Shown here: positions 9,322 through 15,604 of the stretch, piece by piece | Numbering within the stretch: the first letter of the stretch is position 1 | Layout: each line of letters begins with the position of its first letter | Origin: a virus | Direction: 5' to 3' (one strand) | DNA: 23,780 bases | IMG/VR virus record: IMGVR_UViG_3300009151_000392 | Coordinates: 1-23,780 of that record | Position numbers and translations under genes: made by a program | Notes under the pieces: model-generated | What the model saw: only the letters and a program-made list of their open reading frames with translations | What the model was told of the DNA's origin: nothing | Databases searched by the model: none

Positions 9322-11331
9322 TTAAAACGGAAATACATCTCGTATTTCGTATAAAGTTTGTTTTTGTTCAATCCTTTGTGCAAATTTTGATTTGCTTGAG
9401 GCAATTAACGTGTAACCACTTGCCATTGTTGCATCAAATTTAGTTGTTTTATTAATATCAAACATCAACCAATCCTTTAAAAGATTTATAAAAATTACTT
9501 TATGTACATTGTCTGTTACATAAGCTTCAATCTCTTCAGCTATTTGCTGATGCGTTTTAACTGTAGCCGATATCCCATATTTATTGGCACCCGGCATCTT
9601 TGTTAAAAATCTATCATAACCCCTATATTCAAAGTACTTAATTAACCCAACCTTGTTATCTTCTGGAAGTATTTTGCATCCAAAAAAATGAGCAAGCTTA
9701 ATTATATCTTCATAAAATATCTCCGCTTTTTCTGGGCGATTTAAATATTCTACTAAAAATGTTTCACTCAATTCATCCATAGCATCAAACTTACGATAAA
9801 CATAAGCCGCGCCATCAGATCTATTTGTTCCAGTTGTGATACTATGATCAAAAGGATCAGATCCAATTGCATACTTTCTATCACTGTCTGGTTCTTTTTT
9901 ACTTCCGTATTGTTTTACTTGGTTGTAAAAATCTGTGTCAAAAGGATTAACTTTTTTATGAACAAGAAACTTTCCATTAGACGTTTCTTTAAAAACAACC
10001 CTAGAATCTCGTTCACCCTTTTCCCACATAAATTCACCTTGCAAATATAATTCTTTTTTATCAATCCAAGTAACACTTTCTATCTGACGGTTCAATGCCA
10101 TTGCATCAAACAAGCAACTTTCTGCTTCGCTGAAAAAAGCCTCCTCAATAGTAAATGGATTCTTTCGTATATAAGATGCTAAAGCTCTGTGGTCCGACTC
10201 AAGAGCTTGTCTTGCATTTAAATAATATTCTTTTGCTTTTTCTTCGTCACCATATCCAAACTTATCATAGAACAATGTTTTATAAGCAGGCATAAAGTAT
10301 TGGTACAACCCAGACATCGTCCTTCCATTACCATCCCTAACAGATTGATTTGAAGCTTGCCACAAATTCTTAAATGACTCTCCTCCATCTTCCATCTCTT
10401 CAACAGTTGTAGTATAAAGAGCCTTACCAATTATCATTTCTTCTTGTTGTAAACAAAACTGAACAACCTGGTGCCTGTCATATACGTTTACATTCTTTGT
10501 TTTCCCGGCTTCATCAGCAAGGTATCTATGTAACTTTGTCCCATCATAAGCAAACTTGTCAGCAGACTTAAATGTAATCATTGACTCTAACTCAACCTTC
10601 TTTTCAAAATCAAAATCTGAAGCACCCCTTTTATTTGTTTTAAAGAAACGAAGCTCTCCCTTGGGTGTCATCCCTTTTTCAGTATCATATATTGGAACAA
10701 AGAAATCAACTAAATATTTAAATGGCATAATAACACCCTTTGCAAATACGTTATCCCTTGCATCATCAAAAGTCTTACTCTGAATACCTGCATTCTTATT
10801 TTTACTTCTAGACGTTAACTCAAACAAAAAAGCTCCTGCCCTCATTGTCTTCCCTTGGCGACGCTTGGTTACCTCAATCATCCCCAAGCAATTAGGATCT
10901 TGCATACAGTACTCTAAGAAATAAAAGAAATGCAAATCAGTCATCCTAAAGTCAGGATACCCTACATCAATCTTCCAGTGAACCAAATAAAAATAATGCA
11001 ATCCAGTAACATAAGTTCCTTTACCATTATTCATAAACCAAAATCCATTAAGTCTTCTATCCCATTCCTGATTTCGATACGATTGTAATTCAGGGTTGTA
11101 GTAATCGGGATTAGATTTTTGTGCCAATATTTCTTTCTTACGTTTAAGCTCGTAATCTGCTGGCGGTAGAGGACGCTCCCAGTATTGGTAGGCAGGCTTT
11201 GCAGAACGTTGGATAATTTCTCTAGTCTCCCATTCACTAGTTACAATATTCCAAACAACTCCATTAGGAGCAAGATTAACCGTTATCCCATTAATCTCAA
11301 TCTCTCTATTTCTTTTATGTTTACGATACAT
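9322..11331 (-). CDS. terL: Terminase large subunit (packaging ATPase/nuclease)
   Basis: The 669-residue protein has both halves of a phage packaging motor. In the ATPase part a Walker-A-like EVTKRRQGKT lies at residues 153-162 and a Walker-B-like YLADEA at 270-275. The C-terminal RNase-H-like nuclease has an acidic triad in the expected order: D492 (in AIGSDPFD), E557 (in ILPEDN) and D633 (in KFDATMASGY). The Walker A has lysine/arginine residues before QGKT rather than the textbook GxxxxGK, as in many TerL proteins. The N-terminal ~130 residues contain an unusual Tyr/Trp-rich extension. One base separates it from the gene upstream and two from the portal gene, indicating a tightly coupled operon. 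It pumps phage DNA into the procapsid through the portal and cuts the concatemer. Confidence 0.95.
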   Translation of the reverse strand: MYRKHKRNREIEINGITVNLAPNGVVWNIVTSEWETREIIQRSAKPAYQYWERPLPPADYELKRKKEILAQKSNPDYYNPELQSYRNQEWDRRLNGFWFMNNGKGTYVTGLHYFYLVHWKIDVGYPDFRMTDLHFFYFLEYCMQDPNCLGMIEVTKRRQGKTMRAGAFLFELTSRSKNKNAGIQSKTFDDARDNVFAKGVIMPFKYLVDFFVPIYDTEKGMTPKGELRFFKTNKRGASDFDFEKKVELESMITFKSADKFAYDGTKLHRYLADEAGKTKNVNVYDRHQVVQFCLQQEEMIIGKALYTTTVEEMEDGGESFKNLWQASNQSVRDGNGRTMSGLYQYFMPAYKTLFYDKFGYGDEEKAKEYYLNARQALESDHRALASYIRKNPFTIEEAFFSEAESCLFDAMALNRQIESVTWIDKKELYLQGEFMWEKGERDSRVVFKETSNGKFLVHKKVNPFDTDFYNQVKQYGSKKEPDSDRKYAIGSDPFDHSITTGTNRSDGAAYVYRKFDAMDELSETFLVEYLNRPEKAEIFYEDIIKLAHFFGCKILPEDNKVGLIKYFEYRGYDRFLTKMPGANKYGISATVKTHQQIAEEIEAYVTDNVHKVIFINLLKDWLMFDINKTTKFDATMASGYTLIASSKSKFAQRIEQKQTLYEIRDVFPF

Positions 11332-11332
11332 A

Positions 11333-11893
11333 TTATAAATTAGCTATAGACTCAGGTGTAATATTTATAATATCACTTTTCTTTTCTTTGTTATCCCCAA
11401 AGATTTTATCTTCATAAGCATCAATCCTTTTAATGATTGCATCGCACTCGTTCATTAACTTACTTTTAATCTCAAGTGCTTGTAATTTATCCTTGTCATT
11501 TTTAAAATTAACAATAGGAGTTAATAATTCTCGTTGGTATTGCCACAATACTTCCTCGTTAGCCGTCAATATAGCCCACACCTTGGACGATTGGAACCTT
11601 AGGTAGGAGTTTATATATCCCAGTATATTATCGTGGCTTAAATCAAAGATTTTATCAGTACCTGTTTTTAATTCAGCCATCTCAGCACACTCCTCTTTTC
11701 TCAAGTTTATATCAGGGATCTTTAATCTCATAGGAGATTTTAAATCATACAACAAAACAACATACTTAATAATAGGTACCTCAGAAATATTAATGCTCCC
11801 AAAGATCTGTTTAACCATAACATTGTTTTGAAAATTCTTATCGTTAATAGGTAACGCTAAATCATCAAATTCCTTCTGCGTAAATGTTGCCAT
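11333..11893 (-). CDS. Unknown 186-aa protein, candidate terminase small subunit
   Basis: It is encoded one base upstream of terL and probably co-transcribed, the usual place for the small terminase. The protein is mostly helical: an N-terminal segment (MATFTQKEFDDLALPINDKN), a central helical section with KTGTDKIFDLSHDN-like charge pattern and a C-terminal Lys/Asp-rich helix pair (LMNECDAIIKRIDAYEDKIF). I see no clear helix-turn-helix, so the assignment is by position and size only. Immediately upstream are the GC-rich island at 11909-11927, the AT-rich tract and the iteron array, any of which could hold its packaging recognition site. If it is not the small terminase it is a terminase-adjacent protein of unknown role. 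Confidence 0.75.
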   Translation of the reverse strand: MATFTQKEFDDLALPINDKNFQNNVMVKQIFGSINISEVPIIKYVVLLYDLKSPMRLKIPDINLRKEECAEMAELKTGTDKIFDLSHDNILGYINSYLRFQSSKVWAILTANEEVLWQYQRELLTPIVNFKNDKDKLQALEIKSKLMNECDAIIKRIDAYEDKIFGDNKEKKSDIINITPESIANL

Positions 11894-12138
11894 ATGTATT
11901 ATTTTTTAGCGGGCGCCGGCGAGGCCGTAATCCCTTATTTTTTTCTTTTATCAACTAAGGGAAAAATTCTTTTTCCTTTTTTTTAAAAATAATTGATAAT
12001 ATATTTTTTATTATTAAATCTATTATTATATTCTATTATTATGTGGTGAGATCTAGAGGGAGGGTGTAGTGAGATCTAGAGGGAGGGTATGCCTAAATCT
12101 CACTAGGGGGTATAGTGAGTTCTCACTAGGGGGTATGA
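11894..12138. other. Repeat-bearing gap between candidate terS and the GroES-like gene
   Basis: This 245-base gap holds, left to right, a GC-rich island of 18 G/C in 19 bases (11909-11927), a pyrimidine- and then A/T-rich tract (11935-12043, almost pure A/T from 11979) and a 23-bp tandem repeat array that runs on into the end of the neighbouring gene. A clear TAnnTTTG promoter for the leftward packaging genes was not found. GC island, unwinding-type tract and iterons side by side suggest a replication origin, a packaging site or both. Confidence 0.6.
11979..12043. other. Nearly pure A/T tract next to iterons, candidate DNA unwinding element
   Basis: Sixty-five bases with only about four G or C residues directly border the first iteron. 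A/T tracts abutting iterons are the usual melting site in iteron-type origins. The interpretation depends on the array being an origin rather than an operator. Confidence 0.5.
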
Positions 12139-12163
12139 CTAAATCTCACTAGGGGGGTACCCC
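12051..12163 (+). repeat. Array of five 23-bp iterons, candidate origin or operator
   Basis: Units start at 12051, 12074, 12097, 12120 and 12143, an exact 23-bp period. The first two read ATCTAGAGGGAGGG, and the last three read (A/T)TCTCACTAGGGGG. Unit ends alternate between AGTGAG (units 1, 3) and (G/A)(C)CTAA-type (units 2, 4), giving a 46-bp higher order. Junctions create the inverted repeat TAGTGAG-TT-CTCACTA (12113-12128). The last unit overlaps the 3' end of the GroES-like gene and encodes its last residues, and the gene's stop codon falls in the end of unit 4. The same sequence elements recur inside the initiator gene at 19633-19730. Confidence 0.9.
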
Positions 12164-12810
12164 ATTCTTTTTCCTAAAATGTCCTCTTGGCGTACCGTGT
12201 AGTAGTATTTTCCTTCAATCTTATTTTTGAAGTGTGCATTCTTTGCTAAAACAATTTCATCATTTTGTTTTACATCAAGTTCTTTTTCCCCAATAAATGT
12301 TTTTCCAATAAATTTTAATTTTGCAACTCTAATTGATGAAGTTTTATGCAAACTTGTTACAATTCCGGAAGCACTTACTGTTGCATTTATTTTTTTTGAA
12401 AAAACATCCACTTGATCAAATTCATTTTCTTTTTCAACCACTTCTTCACAAAGTGTCCATGCGCCAACAGGTATAATGCGAGTATTCCTGACAGCACAAA
12501 AGATCCAATAATAAGGTACTTTATAATAGTTCCCATAAATACAATTTGTTTCATTGTTCGTTACTAAGTAATGGAAATAAATTTTATCCCCCATTTCTAC
12601 TTCTTTCTCAATTTCTAATCCGGATTCATTTACACACTTTCCCTTAGGTACCGCAATAACAGTACCATATATTTTAGCATGCTCTGTGGGGTTGAATAAT
12701 GGATCAATATGGAGTTTCATACTACCATATTCTACGGTGTCTTCTAGCGCAGAATCTACCTTAACTATGACAGTGTTTACGGGTGATTGTTTAAGCTCGT
12801 ATGTAAGCAT
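12139..12810 (-). CDS. Tandem two-domain GroES-like co-chaperonin
   Basis: The 223-residue protein looks like two GroES folds in a row. Domain 1 (about 1-108) has VNTVIVKVD (beta-1), YGTVIAVPKG, EVEMGDKIYFHY and the end YYKVPYYWIFCAV, matching the GroES series RVIVK / GEVLAVG / VKVGDIVIF / EVLIMSESDILAI. Domain 2 (about 110-216) has IPVGAWTLCEEV, a mobile-loop-like SASGIVTSL, KLKFIG, ELDVKQNDEIVLAK and YYYTVRQEDILG. A GIV tripeptide, the GroEL-contacting type, is visible only in domain 2; domain 1 has GSMKL there. It is probably the first late gene, so it may help the host GroEL fold the capsid protein as T4 gp31 does. The -7-like box at 12837-12844 is close upstream. Its C-terminal residues GYPPSEI are encoded by an iteron. 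Confidence 0.8.
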   Translation of the reverse strand: MLTYELKQSPVNTVIVKVDSALEDTVEYGSMKLHIDPLFNPTEHAKIYGTVIAVPKGKCVNESGLEIEKEVEMGDKIYFHYLVTNNETNCIYGNYYKVPYYWIFCAVRNTRIIPVGAWTLCEEVVEKENEFDQVDVFSKKINATVSASGIVTSLHKTSSIRVAKLKFIGKTFIGEKELDVKQNDEIVLAKNAHFKNKIEGKYYYTVRQEDILGKRMGYPPSEI

Positions 12811-12836
12811 TTTATTATATGTTTGGTTTGTAAACT

Positions 12837-12844
12837 CAAAGATA
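12837..12844 (-). promoter_or_regulatory. Candidate -7 box for the late (GroES-like) operon
   Basis: The minus strand reads TATCTTTG, matching the Bacteroidota TAnnTTTG box, 27 bases before the GroES-like start codon. No TTTG lies at the proper -33 distance. The leader would be short and A-rich. Confidence 0.4.
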
Positions 12845-13188
12845 TACGATAAAAAGTAATTTTCATAGCGTAGGCTTATGAGTCAAAGGTTATAGATTAA
12901 AACCCACGGGCGCGCGACGCAAAAAAGAAACGACAAAATTTCCCTGGGTGGCATTACCTTTTCAAATCCAAAATCCTAATTTCCAGGTCCTAGAGCGTGT
13001 TTTCCTTCAGCATAAATATGTTAAAACATATATTTTTCCCATAGATCTAATTTTCCCAGGATAGATATGCAAAAAAGAAAAAACGCTCCCAGGATTTATG
13101 CAAGAAAAATAACCGCAAAAGGGGTGAATGGCCTAGGACTTCTATACTCTTTGCATACACTATTTTTCAAAGGTCCTAAAAAATTACT

Positions 13189-13270
13189 ATTCACCAGGTA
13201 AAACCATTCACCTGGAAGCATTCACCAGGTTAAAACCAGGTTTTACCCAGGACGTAAAACCCAGGTAAAA
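13189..13270 (+). repeat. Cluster of ATTCACCWGG and TAAAACC(C)AGG repeats
   Basis: ATTCACCAGG occurs at 13189-13198 and 13220-13229, ATTCACCTGG at 13206-13215. They are followed by AAAACCAGG, TTTTACCCAGG and AAAACCCAGG to 13270, with an inverted repeat TAAAAC-CAG-GTTTTA at 13231-13245. Six CCWGG sites lie within about 75 bases. It sits 145 to 225 bases upstream of the first rightward gene and looks like an operator cluster. Confidence 0.6.
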
Positions 13271-13317
13271 AAGGTAAAATCATATAACTTTTTTTATAAT
13301 TCATTGTATTCTCATTT

Positions 13318-13359
13318 TTTCGTCGACACAATTACCCTATTTCGTCGAGATTATTTTTG
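13318..13359 (+). promoter_or_regulatory. Early rightward promoter with two TTTCGTCGA repeats
   Basis: TATTTTTG at 13352-13359 fits TAnnTTTG and lies 55 bases before the ATG at 13414. Direct repeats TTTCGTCGA at 13318-13326 and 13340-13348 are 22 bases apart (two helical turns) and cover the -33 region, where no TTTG is present. An activator- or repressor-controlled promoter is likely but inferred. Confidence 0.5.
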
Positions 13360-13413
13360 ATACAAAAATCCTATAGTATTACTTCGGCCTATCATTTAAA
13401 CAAAAAAAAAATC

Positions 13414-13620
13414 ATGAAAGCAATTAAAACGTTATTTTTATCAATTTTATTTATTTTATCCTTTTTAGCCTTAGGACAAATTTTTTACTTAGTATTTACT
13501 AGGCACTATGATAGCTCAAATTTGGTGGCTATTATGGTTTTTACATTTCCTGTATTAATGGCCCTAGTTTTGTCTTTTACCTTATTAATAGAAAAAAGGT
13601 ACCCATGGAAGCATTTATAA
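13414..13620 (+). CDS. Small two-helix membrane protein (68 aa)
   Basis: The start chosen is the ATG at 13414, preceded by CAAAAAAAAAATC, an A-rich leader like those of its neighbours; the upstream TTG at 13357 that would extend the frame lies inside the -7 box. The protein begins MKAIKTLFLSILFILSFLAL, a strong hydrophobic helix that could also act as a signal anchor. A second hydrophobic segment (about residues 38-58, NLVAIMVFTFPVLMALVLS) is followed by a charged tail EKRYPWKHL. It is the first gene after the control region and so likely among the earliest expressed. Inner-membrane location is inferred from hydropathy; the function is unknown. Membrane-active early proteins of phages often affect superinfection or host physiology, but nothing here shows that. 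Confidence 0.7.
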   Translation: MKAIKTLFLSILFILSFLALGQIFYLVFTRHYDSSNLVAIMVFTFPVLMALVLSFTLLIEKRYPWKHL

Positions 13621-13802
13621 TATTTTTCGCGTCTTTTTATTTATCATTTATTTATCTAACTGCCTGGAACTATTCCCAGGATAAAACCCAAAAAAATGAA
13701 ATTTACAGCTATTTGCAAAGAAAAAAACCAATTTACGGGCTTTATTGCTCAATTAGATTTTTCAAAATATCAATGTCATGTTTTACAATTCTACAAAAAT
13801 GA
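13605..13802 (+). CDS. Possible overlapping membrane protein (65 aa)
   Basis: The ATG overlaps the last codons of the preceding gene, a typical coupled arrangement, and the N-terminus (MEAFIIFFASFYLSFIYLTA) is a convincing membrane helix. However, the last ~107 bases overlap the next frame at 13696, whose product looks more like a normal protein. Either both are made, or this is a short membrane protein with a tail of chance sequence, or it is a chance frame. I give it low confidence. Confidence 0.35.
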   Translation: MEAFIIFFASFYLSFIYLTAWNYSQDKTQKNEIYSYLQRKKPIYGLYCSIRFFKISMSCFTILQK

Positions 13803-13959
13803 AAAATTTATTTCAGTTGATATTGCGGGCGTTTCATCAAATAATTTATTTTACTTTAATCCTAAAAGGGACCAGGTAAAACAAAATAAGTTTTTTATAA
13901 ATCGCTACGTTTTGTCATGCGAAAATTCAAACGAAATTTTAACCCATTTTAATAACTAA
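13696..13959 (+). CDS. Small protein of unknown function (87 aa)
   Basis: Its ATG follows ACCCAAAAAA, in keeping with the A-rich leaders here. The sequence is basic and aromatic with an apparent beta pattern (GFIAQLDFSKYQCHVLQFYK, EKFISVDIAGV) and no membrane segment. I do not recognise the family. The gene lies between the early membrane protein and the GP88-like gene, 32 bases before the latter, so they are probably co-transcribed from the promoter at 13352. Confidence 0.65.
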   Translation: MKFTAICKEKNQFTGFIAQLDFSKYQCHVLQFYKNEKFISVDIAGVSSNNLFYFNPKRDQVKQNKFFINRYVLSCENSNEILTHFNN

Positions 13960-13991
13960 TTTTTAATCATTTAAAACAAAAAAAAATACCC

Positions 13992-14738
13992 ATGAAAACA
14001 ATAATAGCACCAAACGGAAACGAATTACAAATTTCAAATAATCTTTTGAGCAAAGGAGACACAAACGCGAAATTGATTAAAAACTTTTTAGAATCGCATA
14101 TTTTATACCTTAACCCCTGGAAGCAAAATTCACTAGGTATTAATCTTTGTGCCGGGGCTTCCGATAATTGTATTCTAGATTGTATTTATACAACCGGGCG
14201 CGGAGTAATGGCACCCGTACAAGAAGGAAGGACCCGCAGAACGGAGCTTTACATACAGCATAGAAATTATTTTTTAAACATGTTATTAAATGAACTAACA
14301 AAGCTTAATAAAAAAGCTTTAAAGGAAGGTAAACAAATCGCAGTGCGGTTAAATGGAACCTCGGACCTGGATTTTATAGCTATCCTTAAAAACCGTTTTA
14401 ATCTTAATATCCTGGACGCATTTCCTGGCCTTGAATTTTACGATTACACAAAGATTCTAGGCAAGGTAAAAAAATACGCGGGGACCAGGTATAAACTAAC
14501 TTTTTCGCGTAGTGAAACAAACGAATCGGAATGTATTGAAGCTTTAAGCCTGGGCGCTCCCGTTTCTGTAGTATTTGACGATAAAAAGCCTATGCCTATA
14601 GTTTACCTGGGCGCGAAAGTTATTGACGGCGATCTAGCCGACGATATTATGCTAACTGCTGAACCTGGGACCATTATAGGCTTAAAAGCTAAAGGGAAAG
14701 CGCGCAAAGATAAAACGAGTGGATTTGTAGTAATTTAA
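13992..14738 (+). CDS. GP88-like phage protein with a three-cysteine cluster
   Basis: A 248-residue protein with the layout of the phage gene-product-88 family, known from actinobacteriophages and others. A Cys cluster C53-x6-C60-x3-C64 in LCAGASDNCILDC precedes an Arg-rich helix (EGRTRRTELYIQHRNYFL). Then come RLNGTSDLDF (residues ~119-128), FPGLEFYDYTK, YKLTFSRSETNES and a C-terminal strand series ending KARKDKTSGFVVI. Cysteines followed by a TIM-barrel-like strand series suggest an iron-sulfur or metal site, but that is inference and no activity is established that I know of. The start ATG follows AAAAAAAAATACCC. The gene carries eight CCWGG sites, far more than the late genes. A hairpin at 14754-14779 follows it. 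Confidence 0.75.
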   Translation: MKTIIAPNGNELQISNNLLSKGDTNAKLIKNFLESHILYLNPWKQNSLGINLCAGASDNCILDCIYTTGRGVMAPVQEGRTRRTELYIQHRNYFLNMLLNELTKLNKKALKEGKQIAVRLNGTSDLDFIAILKNRFNLNILDAFPGLEFYDYTKILGKVKKYAGTRYKLTFSRSETNESECIEALSLGAPVSVVFDDKKPMPIVYLGAKVIDGDLADDIMLTAEPGTIIGLKAKGKARKDKTSGFVVI

Positions 14739-14753
14739 TTAATTAATAAACCA

Positions 14754-14779
14754 GGCCCAGGGGCTAAAAATCCTGGGCC
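14754..14779 (+). other. GC-rich hairpin with loop GGCTAAAAAT between genes
   Basis: GGCCCAGG (14754-14761) pairs perfectly with CCTGGGCC (14772-14779) around the loop GGCTAAAAAT. There is no U-run after it, so it is not an ordinary intrinsic terminator. It could be an mRNA processing, stability or protein-binding site between the GP88-like gene and the next. The loop equals that of the capsid terminator at 4481-4514. Confidence 0.7.
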
Positions 14780-14795
14780 ATAAACTCAAAAAAAA

Positions 14796-15248
14796 GTGGA
14801 AACAAAAGAAATTTTAACCCAATTAAATGAAGCTTCTGCCTGGATAGATTCAGTACTTTATACTGATATAGACAATGAAGAGAATGCGCATGTTAAAGAA
14901 ATGATTGAAGGTATTGATAATGCCATGCAGTTAATTTTTGAATTCGAAGCTAGGGAACAAAGATTAAGTAAGCTAGTCCAGGACCTGGCCCAGGTTACAA
15001 GCTTTGAAAATTACCAGGAGACGGACGAAGAGACGGACGAAGTTACTACCTGGAAGCTAGGCGAAGTTTATTACAATTTAACGGACCTGGCTATCTGCGA
15101 TTTTAACGAAGCTAGCGAAATAATGGACTCTATGAATTTGGAACCTGGTGAATTACTCGGAAGCAATTTAGACTTAATCACTATTTTCCAGGACTACATC
15201 ACCCCAATCCTAAACGAATTAAATTATTTGACGGAAGAAATTTCCTAG
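14796..15248 (+). CDS. Acidic helical protein of unknown function (150 aa), GTG start
   Basis: The GTG at 14796 follows eight A residues and is the only plausible start before METKEILTQLNEASAWIDSV. The protein is very acidic and helical, with a short internal repeat ETDEETDEVTTW (encoded by a duplicated GAGACGGACGAA) and a Leu/Asp-rich C-terminal helix. It has no cysteine cluster, signal peptide or membrane segment. Acidic small early proteins can mimic DNA or bind host factors, but no family is recognised. Nine CCWGG sites fall within it. Its stop codon lies inside the left arm of the hairpin at 15239-15268. Confidence 0.75.
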   Translation: METKEILTQLNEASAWIDSVLYTDIDNEENAHVKEMIEGIDNAMQLIFEFEAREQRLSKLVQDLAQVTSFENYQETDEETDEVTTWKLGEVYYNLTDLAICDFNEASEIMDSMNLEPGELLGSNLDLITIFQDYITPILNELNYLTEEIS

Positions 15249-15268
15249 GGCTAAAATCCTAGGAAATT
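15239..15268 (+). other. Perfect 11-bp hairpin with loop GCTAAAAT at a stop codon
   Basis: AATTTCCTAGG (15239-15249) is the reverse complement of CCTAGGAAATT (15258-15268), with loop GCTAAAAT. The stop TAG of the preceding gene is in the left arm. No U-run follows, so RNA processing or protein binding is more likely than simple termination. The sequence CCCGCTCTCAAC follows directly. Confidence 0.7.
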
Positions 15269-15329
15269 CCCGCTCTCAACATTACTACCCAATTCGCAAA
15301 AATAAATCAATCAATTAAATATTTTAAAA

Positions 15330-15602
15330 ATGACAAATCAAATAAAAGATTTAAGTAATTTCTCGGACATGGAATTGCTTAACGAACTAGAAAAGCGCGG
15401 GCACTACATAGAAGACACGCCGAGCGTTATCGACGTAGAAGTCGCCATGAGTTATTACAAAATAGGATATAATGAGCTTACATTTAATGAGAAACATGAA
15501 ATCCTAATGACTTCAGTTAAGAAATCAAAACTTTCAAAAACTAGTGTTTTCGATCAAATGAGTATAGAATTAGAAAATTGGATATCATATATTAAAAACT
15601 AA
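15330..15602 (+). CDS. Small phage protein of unknown function (90 aa)
   Basis: The leader ATATTTTAAAAATG is A/T-rich and typical here. The N-terminus LSNFSDMELLNELEKRGHYI resembles the 'SDeeLleELekRG' helix pair found at the start of many small phage proteins of unknown role. The rest is helical and Lys/Glu-rich. It is preceded by the CCCGCTCTCAAC element at 15269-15280 and followed after two bases by the next gene, so they form an operon. Confidence 0.75.
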   Translation: MTNQIKDLSNFSDMELLNELEKRGHYIEDTPSVIDVEVAMSYYKIGYNELTFNEKHEILMTSVKKSKLSKTSVFDQMSIELENWISYIKN

Positions 15603-15604
15603 TC

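Larger units (their letters stand above)
12811..13413. promoter_or_regulatory. Divergent control region between late and early gene blocks
   Basis: About 600 bases without a supported gene. From left to right it holds a leftward TAnnTTTG-type box (12837-12844), a GC-rich patch (12903-12920, 16 of 18 G/C), an inverted repeat ATATGTT-AA-AACATAT (13016-13031), ten CCWGG pentamers between about 12943 and 13265, three ATTCACCWGG repeats (13189, 13206, 13220), the inverted repeat TAAAAC-CAG-GTTTTA (13231-13245), two TTTCGTCGA repeats and a rightward -7 box (13352-13359). The density of repeats suggests several protein-binding sites switching between early and late transcription. The function is inferred; only the repeats are seen. 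Confidence 0.6.

Noticed and set aside
12046-12163. CRISPR array at the 23-bp repeats
   Set aside because: Units are contiguous with no unique spacers of CRISPR length, and there are no cas genes.
12154-12163. Palindrome GGGGTACCCC as a separate operator
   Set aside because: It is explained by the last iteron's G-run meeting the GroES-like gene's codons; no second copy exists.
13357-13413. Extension of the first early gene to a TTG start at 13357
   Set aside because: The TTG is part of the TAnnTTTG box; the ATG at 13414 has the proper A-rich leader and begins the membrane helix.
15017-15043. Duplicated GAGACGGACGAA as a regulatory repeat
   Set aside because: It is in frame and simply encodes ETDE twice in an acidic low-complexity stretch.
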